From contig CAJNDT010000942.1 in NCBI GenBank assembly GCA_905221615.1, positions 47,280-111,279 on the forward strand: a stretch of DNA of 64,000 bases. The letters are read 5' to 3'. The position numbers and the translations under genes are program-made. Positions within the stretch are counted from its first letter, which is position 1. Each line of letters opens with the position of its first letter. Shown in pieces: positions 1 through 9,333 of this stretch. A model generated the notes under the pieces. The model saw nothing but the letters and a program-made list of their open reading frames with translations, did not search any database and was not told where the DNA came from. Origin of the DNA: Symbiodinium sp. CCMP2592 (Eukaryota; Sar; Dinophyceae; Suessiales; Symbiodiniaceae).

Positions 1-2
1 AG

Positions 3-1043
3 CTTCCTGACCTTCGACGATTGTGGTTCGAGGCCAACACGTTTGCCTTGTCTGATCTCAAGTCACGGGTGGAACGATCTTCTCTTGATCCTCCTCGGGA
101 GCTTCCTTTGGCCGAGCGCTTGACTCGCCTACAGAATCAAAAGGCTCGGCTATCAGGGATTGTGTTCACCGAACGGGTGGAACCGGCACATAGCCTCATC
201 GACAAAATCCAATCCATGGTCGATTCCGGGACGCTCACATACCTACCGCCGCACAAGTGCCCATCCAGAGCGTTGGAAATTTCCAGTGACAAACCTTCTC
301 AACAAGTTACGCTTGATGCTCAAGGCGGCTTGAAAATATCGAAGAAACACGCCGACCTGGAATGCGACGTTCGAGGAGAACTTCGACTTCGGGAGGCCTT
401 CACCCGACGGGCGCTGGCCTTCGACCAAATCGGTCTCATGTCGTTTGCTGCCCACGAGGCGTGGCACACCTACTTGTTCGACTCAGTGACTCGTGACCCT
501 CCACCTGGTCACAAGTTCACCAGCGTTGCTCAGGCTCTGAACGCTGACCGTGAGCTGTGGCAGATCCTTGCTCAAGAAAGTCGTGGCTCCATCAAGGTCA
601 TCGGGGGCGTCAAGCCCCCCTTGGATGTCTTCATCGAGCGCCTGCAAACCCATACTCGTGTCAATGTTTGCTTGGCCAACCTCCCGCAGGCCACCGGTGG
701 AGGCAAAGGCGACAAGGGCGATCGCGGTGGCAAGGCCGATGGCAAAGGTGACCGCGAAGGCAAGGGCCGTGGTGGTCGCGGCAAAGGTCGTGGCGACAAA
801 GGCGGTCAGAAGCGCAAGTGGGATGATGCTCAAGTGGACCCCGAGATCCTGCAGCTGCTCAAGGAGATGCCGAAGGACTGTGTCTCGCGCATGCCCAAGA
901 CTCGCCAGTTCTTATGCGTGTTGTTTCAGCACGGCAAATGCCCTGATCAGTCCAAAGCCCGATGCGACCGTGGCTTGCACAATTGTTGGCATAAGGACTG
1001 CCTCAAGAAAGGAGTGCCGTACTGCGAGTGCCGTCACTCTTGA
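3..1043 (+). CDS. Gly/Lys-rich zinc-finger protein, retroelement Gag-like (5' truncated)
   Basis: Open frame from the window edge to a TGA at 1041-1043; no ATG is visible at the start, so the protein begins outside the window. The N-terminal two thirds are of mixed composition and not recognised. Around 700-815 lies a low-complexity run of Gly, Lys, Asp and Arg (KGDKGDRGGK-like), typical of RNA-binding tails. The C-terminus is Cys/His rich with spacing C-x7-C-x7-C-x4-H followed by further Cys and His, resembling a degenerate CCCH finger. The next open stretch (1044-3377) is in the same frame, separated only by this TGA, so the two may be one polyprotein with a stop to be read through or a mutated codon. 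A nucleic-acid-binding Gag-like role is inferred from composition and context; no family was identified with certainty. Confidence 0.5.
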   Translation, partial: LPDLRRLWFEANTFALSDLKSRVERSSLDPPRELPLAERLTRLQNQKARLSGIVFTERVEPAHSLIDKIQSMVDSGTLTYLPPHKCPSRALEISSDKPSQQVTLDAQGGLKISKKHADLECDVRGELRLREAFTRRALAFDQIGLMSFAAHEAWHTYLFDSVTRDPPPGHKFTSVAQALNADRELWQILAQESRGSIKVIGGVKPPLDVFIERLQTHTRVNVCLANLPQATGGGKGDKGDRGGKADGKGDREGKGRGGRGKGRGDKGGQKRKWDDAQVDPEILQLLKEMPKDCVSRMPKTRQFLCVLFQHGKCPDQSKARCDRGLHNCWHKDCLKKGVPYCECRHS

Positions 1044-3377
1044 CTAGGCAGCTCAGGCCTGCCTACCACTGACGCCGCTCCCTTTGCAATTTTCGTCGAG
1101 CTGTGTTGTGGCTCGGCCTCTCTTTCACATGCTGCCGCCTCTCAGGGATGGCAGGTTTTTCCTATTGATCATCATGGAAACCGTTTTGAGCCCAAAGTGT
1201 CGTGCCTGCCCATCGATTTGGGCACACTTTCTTCGCACCGCTTGATCGACGATATGATTCATCAGCTCAGGCCCCTCTGGCTACACTTCGGATTGCCGTG
1301 TGGCACTGGAAGTCGCGCTCGTCAGCTGCCCATCAGTTCTGCGTTGCGGGCGCAGGGCGTGCCACAGCCCCGACCGCTCCGATCTGCCAAGTTCCCTCTG
1401 GGCTTACCTGATCTTAAGCCCCATGAACGCCTCCGGGTCGAGGCTGCCAACGCTGTGTATAGCACTTGTGTGCGGGCCCTGTTTGCTGCTTGGAAGGTCA
1501 ACGCCTTGGTGACCATCGAAAACCCTGCGCGGGCCTGGACATGGGCCGCTCTCGCTGCTTTGATCTGCCAGTTTGCACGGGACAATTCTTGTCCCGCCTT
1601 CGCTGATTGGTACTTCGAGCTTCAGGACGTGTCGCTCTCCCTTTGCATGTTTGGCGGAAATCGCCGCAAGGACACGCGCCTTCGCTGCACGCCGAAGGTC
1701 TTCGAGGTTCTTTCGGTCCCCTGCGACGGGAAGCATTCTCATGTTCCGTATGGGCAAAAGATGCGTATGGGTACTTGGGTCTTCGGTACATCGTCTCAAA
1801 CGCAATACCCTCATGTCTTTTGCCGAAAGCTCGTACGGGCGGCATCTGCTGCTGTGAGTCCGGCTCTGTTCCGTGAGACCACTCGGCAATTCAGGTTGGA
1901 CACGCTTGCTGCTGCCGGCGCCCAGACCCTAAAGCATGCCTCCCTGATCCCTGAGTTCCGTCAGATTGTTTGGGCCGACCGGGCGCCCAATCCCGATGCC
2001 AAACCTTTGCCCGACATGATGCCTCCCAAGGATGGCGCCTCGGCTGGATGCTCTGCTAGACCTTCATGGCCTGTGCTCCCTGGCCAGGCCCCTGTGGACT
2101 CTCCCGCTCCTCTCGATGCCCCTGCGGTCGAGAAGCTTGCTTGGTCGTTGCTCCAGCAGGAGACTTGCACGCAGGATGATGTTTTGCAACTTGTCAACCT
2201 CTTGGAGCCCTCTCTGCGCTCCCGCCGTGGGGCGACCGCTGAAGGCTTGGCATGGACTTGTGGTGCCTACGTTTTCTCTTCCCAGGTGGGCCTTCACAGT
2301 GTGTCTCGGTCTATGCCGCACGTGTGCCGCCTTCTCGCGGCTACTGTTCAGCACTTCGCCCCGGGTGCCGTGTACACTTCTTTGGCCGTCTTCGACAACT
2401 TCTACGGCCCTGAACATGTTGATGCTCACAACGACCACCAGTTCTACAATGTCATCATTCCGCTCTCCCGCTTTTCCAACGGCGGTGTGCGTGTGAAGGG
2501 TCAAACCTTGCCTGTTCATGCAGAGCCATGCTTGCTTCAGACCAGCTTGCCGCACAAGGCTATGCCGGCCCAGGGTCGCCGCACAGTCTTGGTGGCATTC
2601 ACGGTTCGTGACTGGCGCAATCTTCCGCCCCGTGATTTGGCGGTTCTTCGTGATCTGCACTTTGCCTGGCCCGGCCTCTCTGACTGCCCCTCCAATTTGG
2701 CGGGGGAAGGCGAGGTTGGAGGACCAGTCTTCACCCCGAGTCCCAGTAAGGCTTGGGGCGTGTATCACACGATGCAGGAACACTTTGATCTGGCAACCAA
2801 ACTGGAGCATCCCGCTGAGTCGTCAAGCACCGTCCCCGATTGCATAAGAAGGGCGATATTCGACCTGGCTACCAAGGGCCCAGAGGAGATTGCGAAGATG
2901 AGGCATGAGACCCTTTCGAACATTGAGGCGAGGGCAAATGAGCTTGGGACCAGCGAAGACCACCCCATCACGGGTGGCAAGTGTCTTCAGCTCTTCCGAG
3001 AGTTGATCGAGGAAACTGGTTTTCCGGATAAGGAGGTCTGCCGCTTCATGGAAGAGGGAGTGTCTCTTGTAGGGGCCGAGGCTCCTTCTCCTTTGTTTCC
3101 GACCAGGCCCAAGCCCATGAGGGCCACTCCCGAGCAGCTTGATTCACAGGCCATTTGGAGGCGCCGTGAGCTCCTCTCAAAGCCGCCTCAAAAGTTGTCG
3201 CAGGAGGAGCTGACCATCTTGAATGATGAGACAGACGAAGAATGCCGATTGGGTTTTCTCGAGGGGCCGTTTGATTGCGAGGAGAAAGTGACAGAGAGGT
3301 TGGGAACCAGCCAGTGGACTCCAAGCCAAAGATTTTTGCTCTTGCAGGGAGAAGCGAGAAAAGCCGCGTGTTACTGA
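1044..3377 (+). CDS. Retroelement polyprotein segment: SAM-methyltransferase-like plus 2OG-Fe(II) oxygenase-like
   Basis: The frame is open from just after the TGA at 1041 to a TGA at 3375-3377. About 1095-1180 encodes VELCCGSASLS...GWQVFPIDHHGN, which has the shape of a class I methyltransferase SAM-binding loop. Downstream, LPCGTGSRAR (about 1290-1320) and IENPARAWTW (about 1515-1545) resemble the PC and ENP motifs IV and VI of C5 cytosine methyltransferases, though the Cys context is not canonical. At 2400-2650 EHVDAHND supplies an H-x-D pair and PHKAMPAQGRR a distal His and Arg, the iron and 2-oxoglutarate ligands expected of AlkB-like/prolyl-hydroxylase folds. The 3' 600 bases are not recognised. 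There is no ATG near the start; a GTG at 1197 is only a nominal start. Similar methyltransferase-oxygenase ORFs recur in dinoflagellate retroelements (recalled, not searched). Activity is unproven. Confidence 0.55.
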   Translation, partial: LGSSGLPTTDAAPFAIFVELCCGSASLSHAAASQGWQVFPIDHHGNRFEPKVSCLPIDLGTLSSHRLIDDMIHQLRPLWLHFGLPCGTGSRARQLPISSALRAQGVPQPRPLRSAKFPLGLPDLKPHERLRVEAANAVYSTCVRALFAAWKVNALVTIENPARAWTWAALAALICQFARDNSCPAFADWYFELQDVSLSLCMFGGNRRKDTRLRCTPKVFEVLSVPCDGKHSHVPYGQKMRMGTWVFGTSSQTQYPHVFCRKLVRAASAAVSPALFRETTRQFRLDTLAAAGAQTLKHASLIPEFRQIVWADRAPNPDAKPLPDMMPPKDGASAGCSARPSWPVLPGQAPVDSPAPLDAPAVEKLAWSLLQQETCTQDDVLQLVNLLEPSLRSRRGATAEGLAWTCGAYVFSSQVGLHSVSRSMPHVCRLLAATVQHFAPGAVYTSLAVFDNFYGPEHVDAHNDHQFYNVIIPLSRFSNGGVRVKGQTLPVHAEPCLLQTSLPHKAMPAQGRRTVLVAFTVRDWRNLPPRDLAVLRDLHFAWPGLSDCPSNLAGEGEVGGPVFTPSPSKAWGVYHTMQEHFDLATKLEHPAESSSTVPDCIRRAIFDLATKGPEEIAKMRHETLSNIEARANELGTSEDHPITGGKCLQLFRELIEETGFPDKEVCRFMEEGVSLVGAEAPSPLFPTRPKPMRATPEQLDSQAIWRRRELLSKPPQKLSQEELTILNDETDEECRLGFLEGPFDCEEKVTERLGTSQWTPSQRFLLLQGEARKAACY

Positions 3378-3560
3378 CAACTTGAGGGACTCTGGCGTCA
3401 ATGCGTCGTTCGGGTCCACATCTCTGCTGCAGCTTCACGACCTGGATTTCGTCGCTTCTATGGCTCTCTTCGTCGCAAAGGTCTGGAGCGACAAGGAGAG
3501 GGTGCGTGTTTCCCTTCAGTCGGGTGAGGTCCTCGATAGAGTAGAGTAGGATAGTTTTTT
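3378..3560 (+). other. 3' tail of the retroelement ORF
   Basis: Sequence after the TGA at 3375. A GTAGAGTAGGATAG stretch is followed by a T-run and a CT-rich tract (about 3555-3580). No further ORF was recognised. The tail merges into sequence that reappears inverted downstream (see the fold-back repeat). Confidence 0.3.
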
Positions 3561-4985
3561 TTTCTCTCTCTGGGGAGGGTGTTCCAGTTCCCTACTCTGT
3601 AGTAGCTACGAGGCTAGTTTCTAGACATGGGGTAGAATTCGATACTCGGAGGGTCTGTCGATTTTGAGGGCTGGAGGCCGTACGGCTCGCAATCTTAGGG
3701 GCTCTAAAGTGCTTGCAAAACGGGCGCGCGCGGCATCGGAGGCAGTTTGAAGACGCGAAGGGGGTTCGCGAGCTGTTCGGAGCTGTTTGGGAAGCGACGC
3801 GCGCTTATGCGCGCTCTGTTGGCGCGGGGACTTGGAAGCAGCTCGTAGGTCGCTCGCGAGCTGCTGGGCTGCAGCTCTACAGCCGGCCGGCTCGGAGGCT
3901 TTATTTTTTATATAAAACCTAAATGCCTCGATGCCAGACCCCGGGATTGAGGCATTTATTTTTTTTATAAAAATAAATCCTCCGAGCCGCTCGTGAGCTG
4001 TTGGGCTGCAGCTCGTAAGTCGCTCGTCGGCTGCTGGGCTGCAGCTGGTAAGTCGCTCGTAGGTCGCTTGTGAGCTGCCGGCAAGTAGCTCGTGAGCTGC
4101 TGGCGAGTGCTCGTAAGTTGCCAGCAAGCAGCTCGTGAGCTGCTGGCGAGTGCTCGTAAGTTGCCAGCAAGCAGCTCGTAAGCTGCTGGCGAGTGCTCGT
4201 CAGCTGCTGGCAAGAGGCGCGCCCTTAAAGTTCCTCCAAAGCCCGTTTTGCAAAGACTTTAGAGCCCCTAAGATCGTCAGAGCTGCGGGCCGTAGGCCCG
4301 CGAATCGATAGTGCTCCAAAGTATCGAATTCTGACCTATGTCTCGAAGTAAGGCTTGTAGCTATCACAGAGTGGAGCGCTGGAACACCCTCCCCAGAGAG
4401 AGGCGCGCGAGTCTGTTCGGCGCGGAGGGCGTGGGAGTAGTTCGAGTTGCTGAGTTGCGGTTCAAGAGTCGCCGTGTTGCGGTTCAAGAGTTGCTGAGTT
4501 GCGGTTCAAGAGTCGCCGTGTTGCGGTTCAAGAGTTGCTGAGTTGCGGTTCAAGAGTCGCCGTGTTGCGGTTCAAGAGTCGCTGAGTTGCGGTTCGAAAG
4601 TCGCCGTGTTGCGGTTCAAGAGTCGCTGAGTTGCGGTTCAAGAGTCGCTGAGTTGCGGTTCGGAAGTCGCTCGTGAGCTGCTGGCGAGTGCTCGTAAGTT
4701 GCCAGTATGTAGCTCGTGAGCTGCTGGCGACTGCTCGTGAGTTGCCAGCAAGTAGCTCGTAAGCTGCTGGCGAGTGCTCGTCAGCTGCTGGCAAGTGGCG
4801 CGCCCTTAAAGTTCCTCTAAAGCCCGTTTTGCAAAGACTTTAGAGCCCCTAAGATCGTCAGAGCTGCGATTCGCGACAGTGCTCCAAAGTACCGAATTCT
4901 GACCTATGTCTCGAACTAAGGCTTGTAGCTATCACAGAGTGGAGTGCCGGAACACCTTCCCCAGAGAGAGCGAAAAAAGCTCTTT
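3560..4985. repeat. Fold-back repeat cluster with inverted and direct copies
   Basis: The segment at about 3560-3730 recurs as its reverse complement at about 4208-4410 and again, in the same orientation as that second copy, at about 4797-4985. Shared landmarks include the TTTAGAGCCCCTAAGAT block, a GTATCGAATTCT-like block and GGAACACC(C/T)TCCCCAGAGAG. Between the copies are GCTCGTAAG/GCTGCTGGCGAG-type tandem units (3980-4210 and 4670-4800) and GAGTTGCGGTTCAAGAGTCGC-like tandem units (about 4440-4670). ORFs called here on either strand are translations of these repeats. No gene is supported. Confidence 0.75.
3889..3988. repeat. Inverted-repeat hairpin
   Basis: Arms GGCTCGGAGG (3889-3898) and CCTCCGAGCC (3979-3988) are perfect complements. 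An inner pair TAAATGCCTC / GAGGCATTTA is also complementary and is separated by A/T tracts that also pair imperfectly. The centre holds GACCCCGGGATT. It could be a miniature fold-back element or a terminator-like structure; no coding potential. Confidence 0.7.
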
Positions 4986-5540
4986 TTTTTACTTCCTCCG
5001 GGTACAAGCCAGAGGAATGAGAAGAATGACAAAAATGACAAGCTCCAGCCGCTCCGAAAAAAAATAAATAATTAAATAATTAAATATTGCCTCGATGCCT
5101 GGAAGGTCGAAGTTCGCGAAAAGCTCTATTTTTGACTTCCTCCGGGTACAAGCCAGAGGAATGACAAGAATGACAAAAATGACAAGCTCCAGCCGCTCCG
5201 AAAAAAATAAATAATTAAATAATTAATTATTGCTTCGATGCCTGGAAGGTCGAAGTTCGCGAAAAAGCTCTTTTATTTACTTCCTCCGGGTAGAAGCCAA
5301 AGGAATGACAAGAATGACAAGTCCCAGCCGCCCCGAAAAAAATAAATACTTAAATAATCAATTATTGCCTCGACGCCTGGAAGGTCGAAGTTCGCGAAAA
5401 AGCTTTTTTTTTTTTTTTTTACTTCCTCCGGGTACAAGCCGGAGGAATGACAGGAATGACAAAAATCACAAGCTCCAGCTGGCGCGAAAAAAAACTAATT
5501 AAATAATTAATTATTGCCTCGATGCCTGGAAGATCGAAGT
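4970..5540. repeat. Tandem array of about 140-bp units with GAATGACAAGAATGACAA core
   Basis: Four consecutive units each contain AAAGCTCTTTT, ACTTCCTCCGGGTA(C/G)AAGCC, GAATGACAA repeats, GCTCCAGCCG, an AATAAATAATTAAATAATT tract and GCCTCGATGCCTGGAAG(G/A)TCGAAGTT. The opposite-strand form of the core, GTCATTCTTGTCATT, occurs just downstream at 5634-5660 and again at 11606-11640 and 11881-11915. No gene. Confidence 0.8.
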
Positions 5541-5752
5541 TGGTGATTCACTTCCAAGTTCGTGAAGTTCACTTCGAGTTAACTTCACGACGAATATTCA
5601 TTAATTAATTATTTTTCGGGCCGGGTGGACCTTGTCATTCTTGTCATTCTTGTCATTTCGAGATGTTTTTTGCGGTAAAGCTTCTTGGCCCGCAGTTGGC
5701 CCGCAGTTGGACACACCCATGTATCAGTTTTTGACACATGCCTCCACCAAAT

Positions 5753-6376
5753 TCAGGATGTCACGGAGGCAGCGGAAAGCCCGCTTCTCTCAGCGCTTCT
5801 CGGTGCTGCTCGGTCGCCCGAACATAGGCTTGCGGAACATAAGCTGCGAGCGCCCACATGCGGCCCTCGTGCGGTTCCACCATGTGATAGCGCCGGGCGT
5901 CGAAGCTGACAGGTTTGTCGTGCATGTCCAGCCACCCCGCAGCTCTCGTTCCCCCTTTTTGTCGGCCAGCCAGGCCGTCGAGTCCCCTTCATCGTCTTCG
6001 ATCTGAAATCCCCCAGACCCTGTGCATGATTCAAGTGCTCTGGCATGTTCTGAATGTCGCGGTGCAGGCCCATGCGCGGATTGAAGAGCACGGCGATGGA
6101 CGTCCAGGTGCCGCTCGGAAAGCGGCTCTTAAGAAAGCAATTCACGGCCGCGCAGGCCTCCCGTAGGCCGTTGCATTGGAGACCCCGACCACCCCGCCGT
6201 GTCCGAACAGCCCCAGCGTAGCGTATCTCTCGACGCCCGCGGCCCCACCGCCCGGGTGCGGCCCCGGTGCTTCCAGTCCGCCGACCACAGGTCCAGCAGC
6301 CGCACGAGATTGGCTTCGCTGGGCTCCTCCGTGGTGTTCCGGCACGCCAAATCCATTTTTTTGACATTGACACCAT
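5753..6376 (-). pseudogene. Decayed retroelement ORF with 2OG-Fe(II) oxygenase-like motifs
   Basis: On the minus strand a stretch translates as a 2OG-oxygenase-like core: TWTSIAVLFNPRMGLHRDIQN has the H-x-D iron ligands and is followed by an LGDF strand. The reading then breaks: the continuation, with WLDMHDKPVSFDARRYH, VEPHEGRMWALAAY and PQAYVR (distal His and Gly-Arg), lies in a different frame at about 5795-5930. At least one frameshift therefore separates the two halves of the fold. The same architecture, more distantly, is seen in the + strand ORF at 1044-3377, so this is probably a fragment of a related retroelement in the opposite orientation. Upstream (6376-6780, minus) frames stay open but nothing was recognised. 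The fragment is flanked by repeats on both sides, and function is unlikely. Confidence 0.5.
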
Positions 6377-6899
6377 TTATCACCCAAAAACACCCATGCC
6401 CCTAAAACACCATGCCGCACCCCAATTTTTTCGGATTTTGGACCCGCCCGGCGAGGGTGTGGCGCAACGACCCCCCAGCGCCGCCCGTTTTGCGAGACGA
6501 CCACGCATGGATGCAACCCCGGATTTCGGAGTGCACCCTGCCTAGGTTTTGAACACGATTCCGTTCGAATCGCGGATTCCCTGCCGAATCGGTGCCGGCA
6601 AGCCCGGAACGTGGTCGGGGAGGGTTTAGGATGGGTCGAACACAGCCACACGGACTCGCCGGGCCTCACGCAGCGGGCGTGCTTCTGATTTTGGAGGTGC
6701 GCCCTGCCTATGTTTCGCGAACCCTGCCGGGCCCGCCAAAAGCGGCACAGCCAGCCCCGAGAAGGCCCGTGCAGGGCAAACAAAAAGCTTCTTGGAAGCT
6801 TTGTGGCGAGCGCGCGATTTCGGCGGGTACGTCCCCCAGGTTCGGCCGAAGATTTCGTGGCTTCGGGCGCTGGCGGCGAGCCTGTGGGCCGTCACCGAC

Positions 6900-7260
6900 T
6901 TGATCCGTGGGGGTTTAGGATGAGCACGATTGGGGCCGTGGGCCTGTCGGCGAGACAGATCCTGGTGAGACAAGCGAGCAACGAGACAAAGCGGTTGTCT
7001 CAATGTCTCGTTTGTCTCCCTCGTCCTTCTGGAGGGCCGGGCTGGTAGAAGGCAGTTTGTCTTGCTTGTCTCCCTCGTCAGTCTGGGGGGCCGGGGTTGG
7101 TAGAAGCGAGTTTGTCTCAATGTCTCGCTTGTCTCCTGGAAATGCCCGGCTGGTAGAAGGGAGTTTGTCTCAATGTCTCGTTTGTCTCCCTCGTCTCTCT
7201 GAAGGGCCGGGCTGATAGAAAGGGAGTTTATCTCAATGTCTCGCCTGTCTCGCCTCTTTT
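6900..7260 (+). repeat. Tandem repeat, GTTTGTCTCAATGTCTCG unit
   Basis: About five degenerate units of roughly 60-70 bp, each containing TTGTCTCAATGTCTCG(C/T)(T/C)TGTCTCC and GGGCCGGGCTGGTAGAA. ORFs crossing it have peptide repeats created by the array and are not credited. Between 7265 and 7940 there is a GCCGTCGTC-rich low-complexity stretch (about 7485-7600) and otherwise nothing recognisable. Confidence 0.7.
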
Positions 7261-7941
7261 TTGGGTGTCGGGGCGCAAGGGGGTTTGGCTCGGAGCGGCG
7301 GCATGTTCATGGATTTTTTGCTCGGTGATGTTATTTTTTAGCTTGGTAGCCGTAGTTTCGTTAGGCTCGCCGATTTTCGCAATACCATTTGGCTTGAATG
7401 CTTTCTTCTTATTTTTTGGGTGTGGTTTTTGGCTCAGGGCACCCTAACCTTGCGAATGCTTTGCCATGGGCCCTGCAACTTATTGTCGCCGCCGCCGTCA
7501 CCGTCGTCACAGCGTCGTCCGAGCCGAGCGTCGTCCGTCGAGGTCATCGTCCGAGCCGAGTGCGCCATCGAGCGTCCGAGTGCGTCGTCGCCGCACCCGC
7601 TCAGTCTTGGGCGGGTTTTTTGAGCAGTCTTACAGGCTTCGTCAAAACACCCTGGGTATCCACCGGCCTTCTAAAACCACTCAAGCCTGGTTTCTTGTTT
7701 GCAGTCGCTTGTTTTGAGGGATGTTCTTCTTCGGTGGTTATGATATCCATGACCATGAGGAACTGCAAATTTTACCCACCACAGCCTGTAAAAAGCTTGG
7801 TTTAAGATCAGCATGTGACACTTCTGCAAGCGTGAAATCTGCAGTACATACACTGCGCAATCAGCCGCTGTGTGAGTTGATTGGCCAGAAGGAGCTACCT
7901 GGGAGCGGCAGACCTTCTTCTGGCTCAAATGAAGGTCTAAC

Positions 7942-9333
7942 TTGCACGTCGTGCTTGAACACAGCAAGACATTGAAGCCAATGCAGCCAATGCAATCAAT
8001 TTTGTTCCATTGTCAACTGTCGCTTTCGCCTGGCTTAACTCCATCTGTCGTTGATAAAATGGCTTGGATGGCGTACATCTCTATTACTTCAATGCTGTTT
8101 GGAACGTTTGGCAAGGCTACGGTCTGTCCTTTGAGTTCATGCCAAGCATTGGATTCCTGGACGCAAGCTTGCTACCTGCGCCTGCACAAGCCATCGAAAG
8201 TTGTTGCCGGTGGGACAGCTTTCGTGACGTTTTGGGATTGTCCTTATTCGTTCCCCGTGGCGCTTCGCATGGCTCCAATCAGTCCAAAAGAGTGGCCGGT
8301 GGAAGAGCATTTGTACCAGTCGCAAAGCTTGCAAAGCCTTCAGCAGAAATTTCAGCAACCAATTTCACTTGAGGACGAGTGGGTGCATGCCAGCCTCTAC
8401 TACAGCCTTCAAGCTACAGCACCATCCGTGCGCAGATTTACAAACGACGTTGAAATCAAGAGTGAAGGGTTGTGGCGGCAGAGAGTCAGCACGACAAAGC
8501 TAATGTTTTTAGTCGTGCCAATCGCAGCAGAGTGTGAGCTCTGCGTCGAGCATTCCGGCAGCCTGGAGGTGTTGAAGGCGAAGAATCAAGAGAGAACGGA
8601 CCTTCAAGGCGCTCTTCGCTTGCGGGTTTCGGTCCTTCAAGAGTTCGCCCGTCTGGATCTTTCAGATTTAACGCATGCAGAGACAGTCCTCTTTATCTGG
8701 GGCTTCCTCACTGATATAGCAGTGATGGCCAGCATGGGCTTGTGCTTCGATTGCCATATGGGAAATATCGTGCTCAAACTCGACCAATACGGTAACAAAA
8801 TATTCGCATGGCTGGACTTCGGAGGGCGGACTGGTGGCGAAATGTTTTTCAGACAGCTCACCGACACGCTCATGGCTGGTGTGGGTCGCCTACAGGAGCT
8901 TGGCGCAAATGCCACAGCGAAGTCGCTGTCCGAACTTGCCCGTTCGTTCTCGGCACACCCAGGGCTGGACCAGGTGGCTGAGCGAGCGCAGGAGATCCTG
9001 ATCGAGACAGCGCCAGATTACGGGTTTGCGACCCATGTACTTCAACGTGTGGGGCCCCTTCGTCCAGATCGGCTAATGAGCTTGCAAGAGAGACGTCCTC
9101 GCGCAGGCCATGTTCGACATGCGACAATGCCTTCTTTCGCAAGCATGTTGCATACTCACCACAAACCAAAAACGCTGGCTGAGAAGTCTGGTAGTATGGT
9201 TTTGTTTTGTCTGTCACCGTTCTCTGCTTCGGTGTTTCAGAAGTTGCAAGGTTTGAGACCGTTGCTCCAGGTGCTAAGACGTGTGTCTATGTACGCTGGA
9301 GGATTACAGATACCAGCCTTCGGCGTTCTGTGA
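7942..9333 (+). CDS. Protein-kinase-fold (APH/ABC1-like) hypothetical protein
   Basis: A 463-codon frame. The nominal first codon is TTG and the first ATG is at 7981, so the true start, or an upstream exon, is uncertain. Near residues 265-300 the motif CHMGNIVLKLD is followed by AWLDFGG. This matches the H-x-G-N catalytic loop and D-F-G metal-binding loop of aminoglycoside-phosphotransferase / ABC1-type kinase folds. Upstream, a KAKNQERTDL segment and hydrophobic helices could be remnants of the N-lobe, but no convincing glycine loop is visible. Downstream helices fit a small C-lobe, and the last 60 residues look like run-through into non-coding sequence. Proteins with the HxGN plus xxDFGG pair are common dinoflagellate orphans (recalled). 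It could phosphorylate a small molecule or be an inactive pseudokinase; the sequence does not decide. Flanks are repeat-rich and no neighbour suggests a pathway. Confidence 0.5.
   Translation: MHVVLEHSKTLKPMQPMQSILFHCQLSLSPGLTPSVVDKMAWMAYISITSMLFGTFGKATVCPLSSCQALDSWTQACYLRLHKPSKVVAGGTAFVTFWDCPYSFPVALRMAPISPKEWPVEEHLYQSQSLQSLQQKFQQPISLEDEWVHASLYYSLQATAPSVRRFTNDVEIKSEGLWRQRVSTTKLMFLVVPIAAECELCVEHSGSLEVLKAKNQERTDLQGALRLRVSVLQEFARLDLSDLTHAETVLFIWGFLTDIAVMASMGLCFDCHMGNIVLKLDQYGNKIFAWLDFGGRTGGEMFFRQLTDTLMAGVGRLQELGANATAKSLSELARSFSAHPGLDQVAERAQEILIETAPDYGFATHVLQRVGPLRPDRLMSLQERRPRAGHVRHATMPSFASMLHTHHKPKTLAEKSGSMVLFCLSPFSASVFQKLQGLRPLLQVLRRVSMYAGGLQIPAFGVL

Noticed and set aside
4440-4670. CRISPR-like array
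   Set aside because: Units are contiguous degenerate tandem repeats without unique spacers, in eukaryotic-type DNA.
6142-6783. Long minus ORF upstream of the oxygenase fragment
   Set aside because: Open frames of similar length occur on the + strand and no motif supports it.
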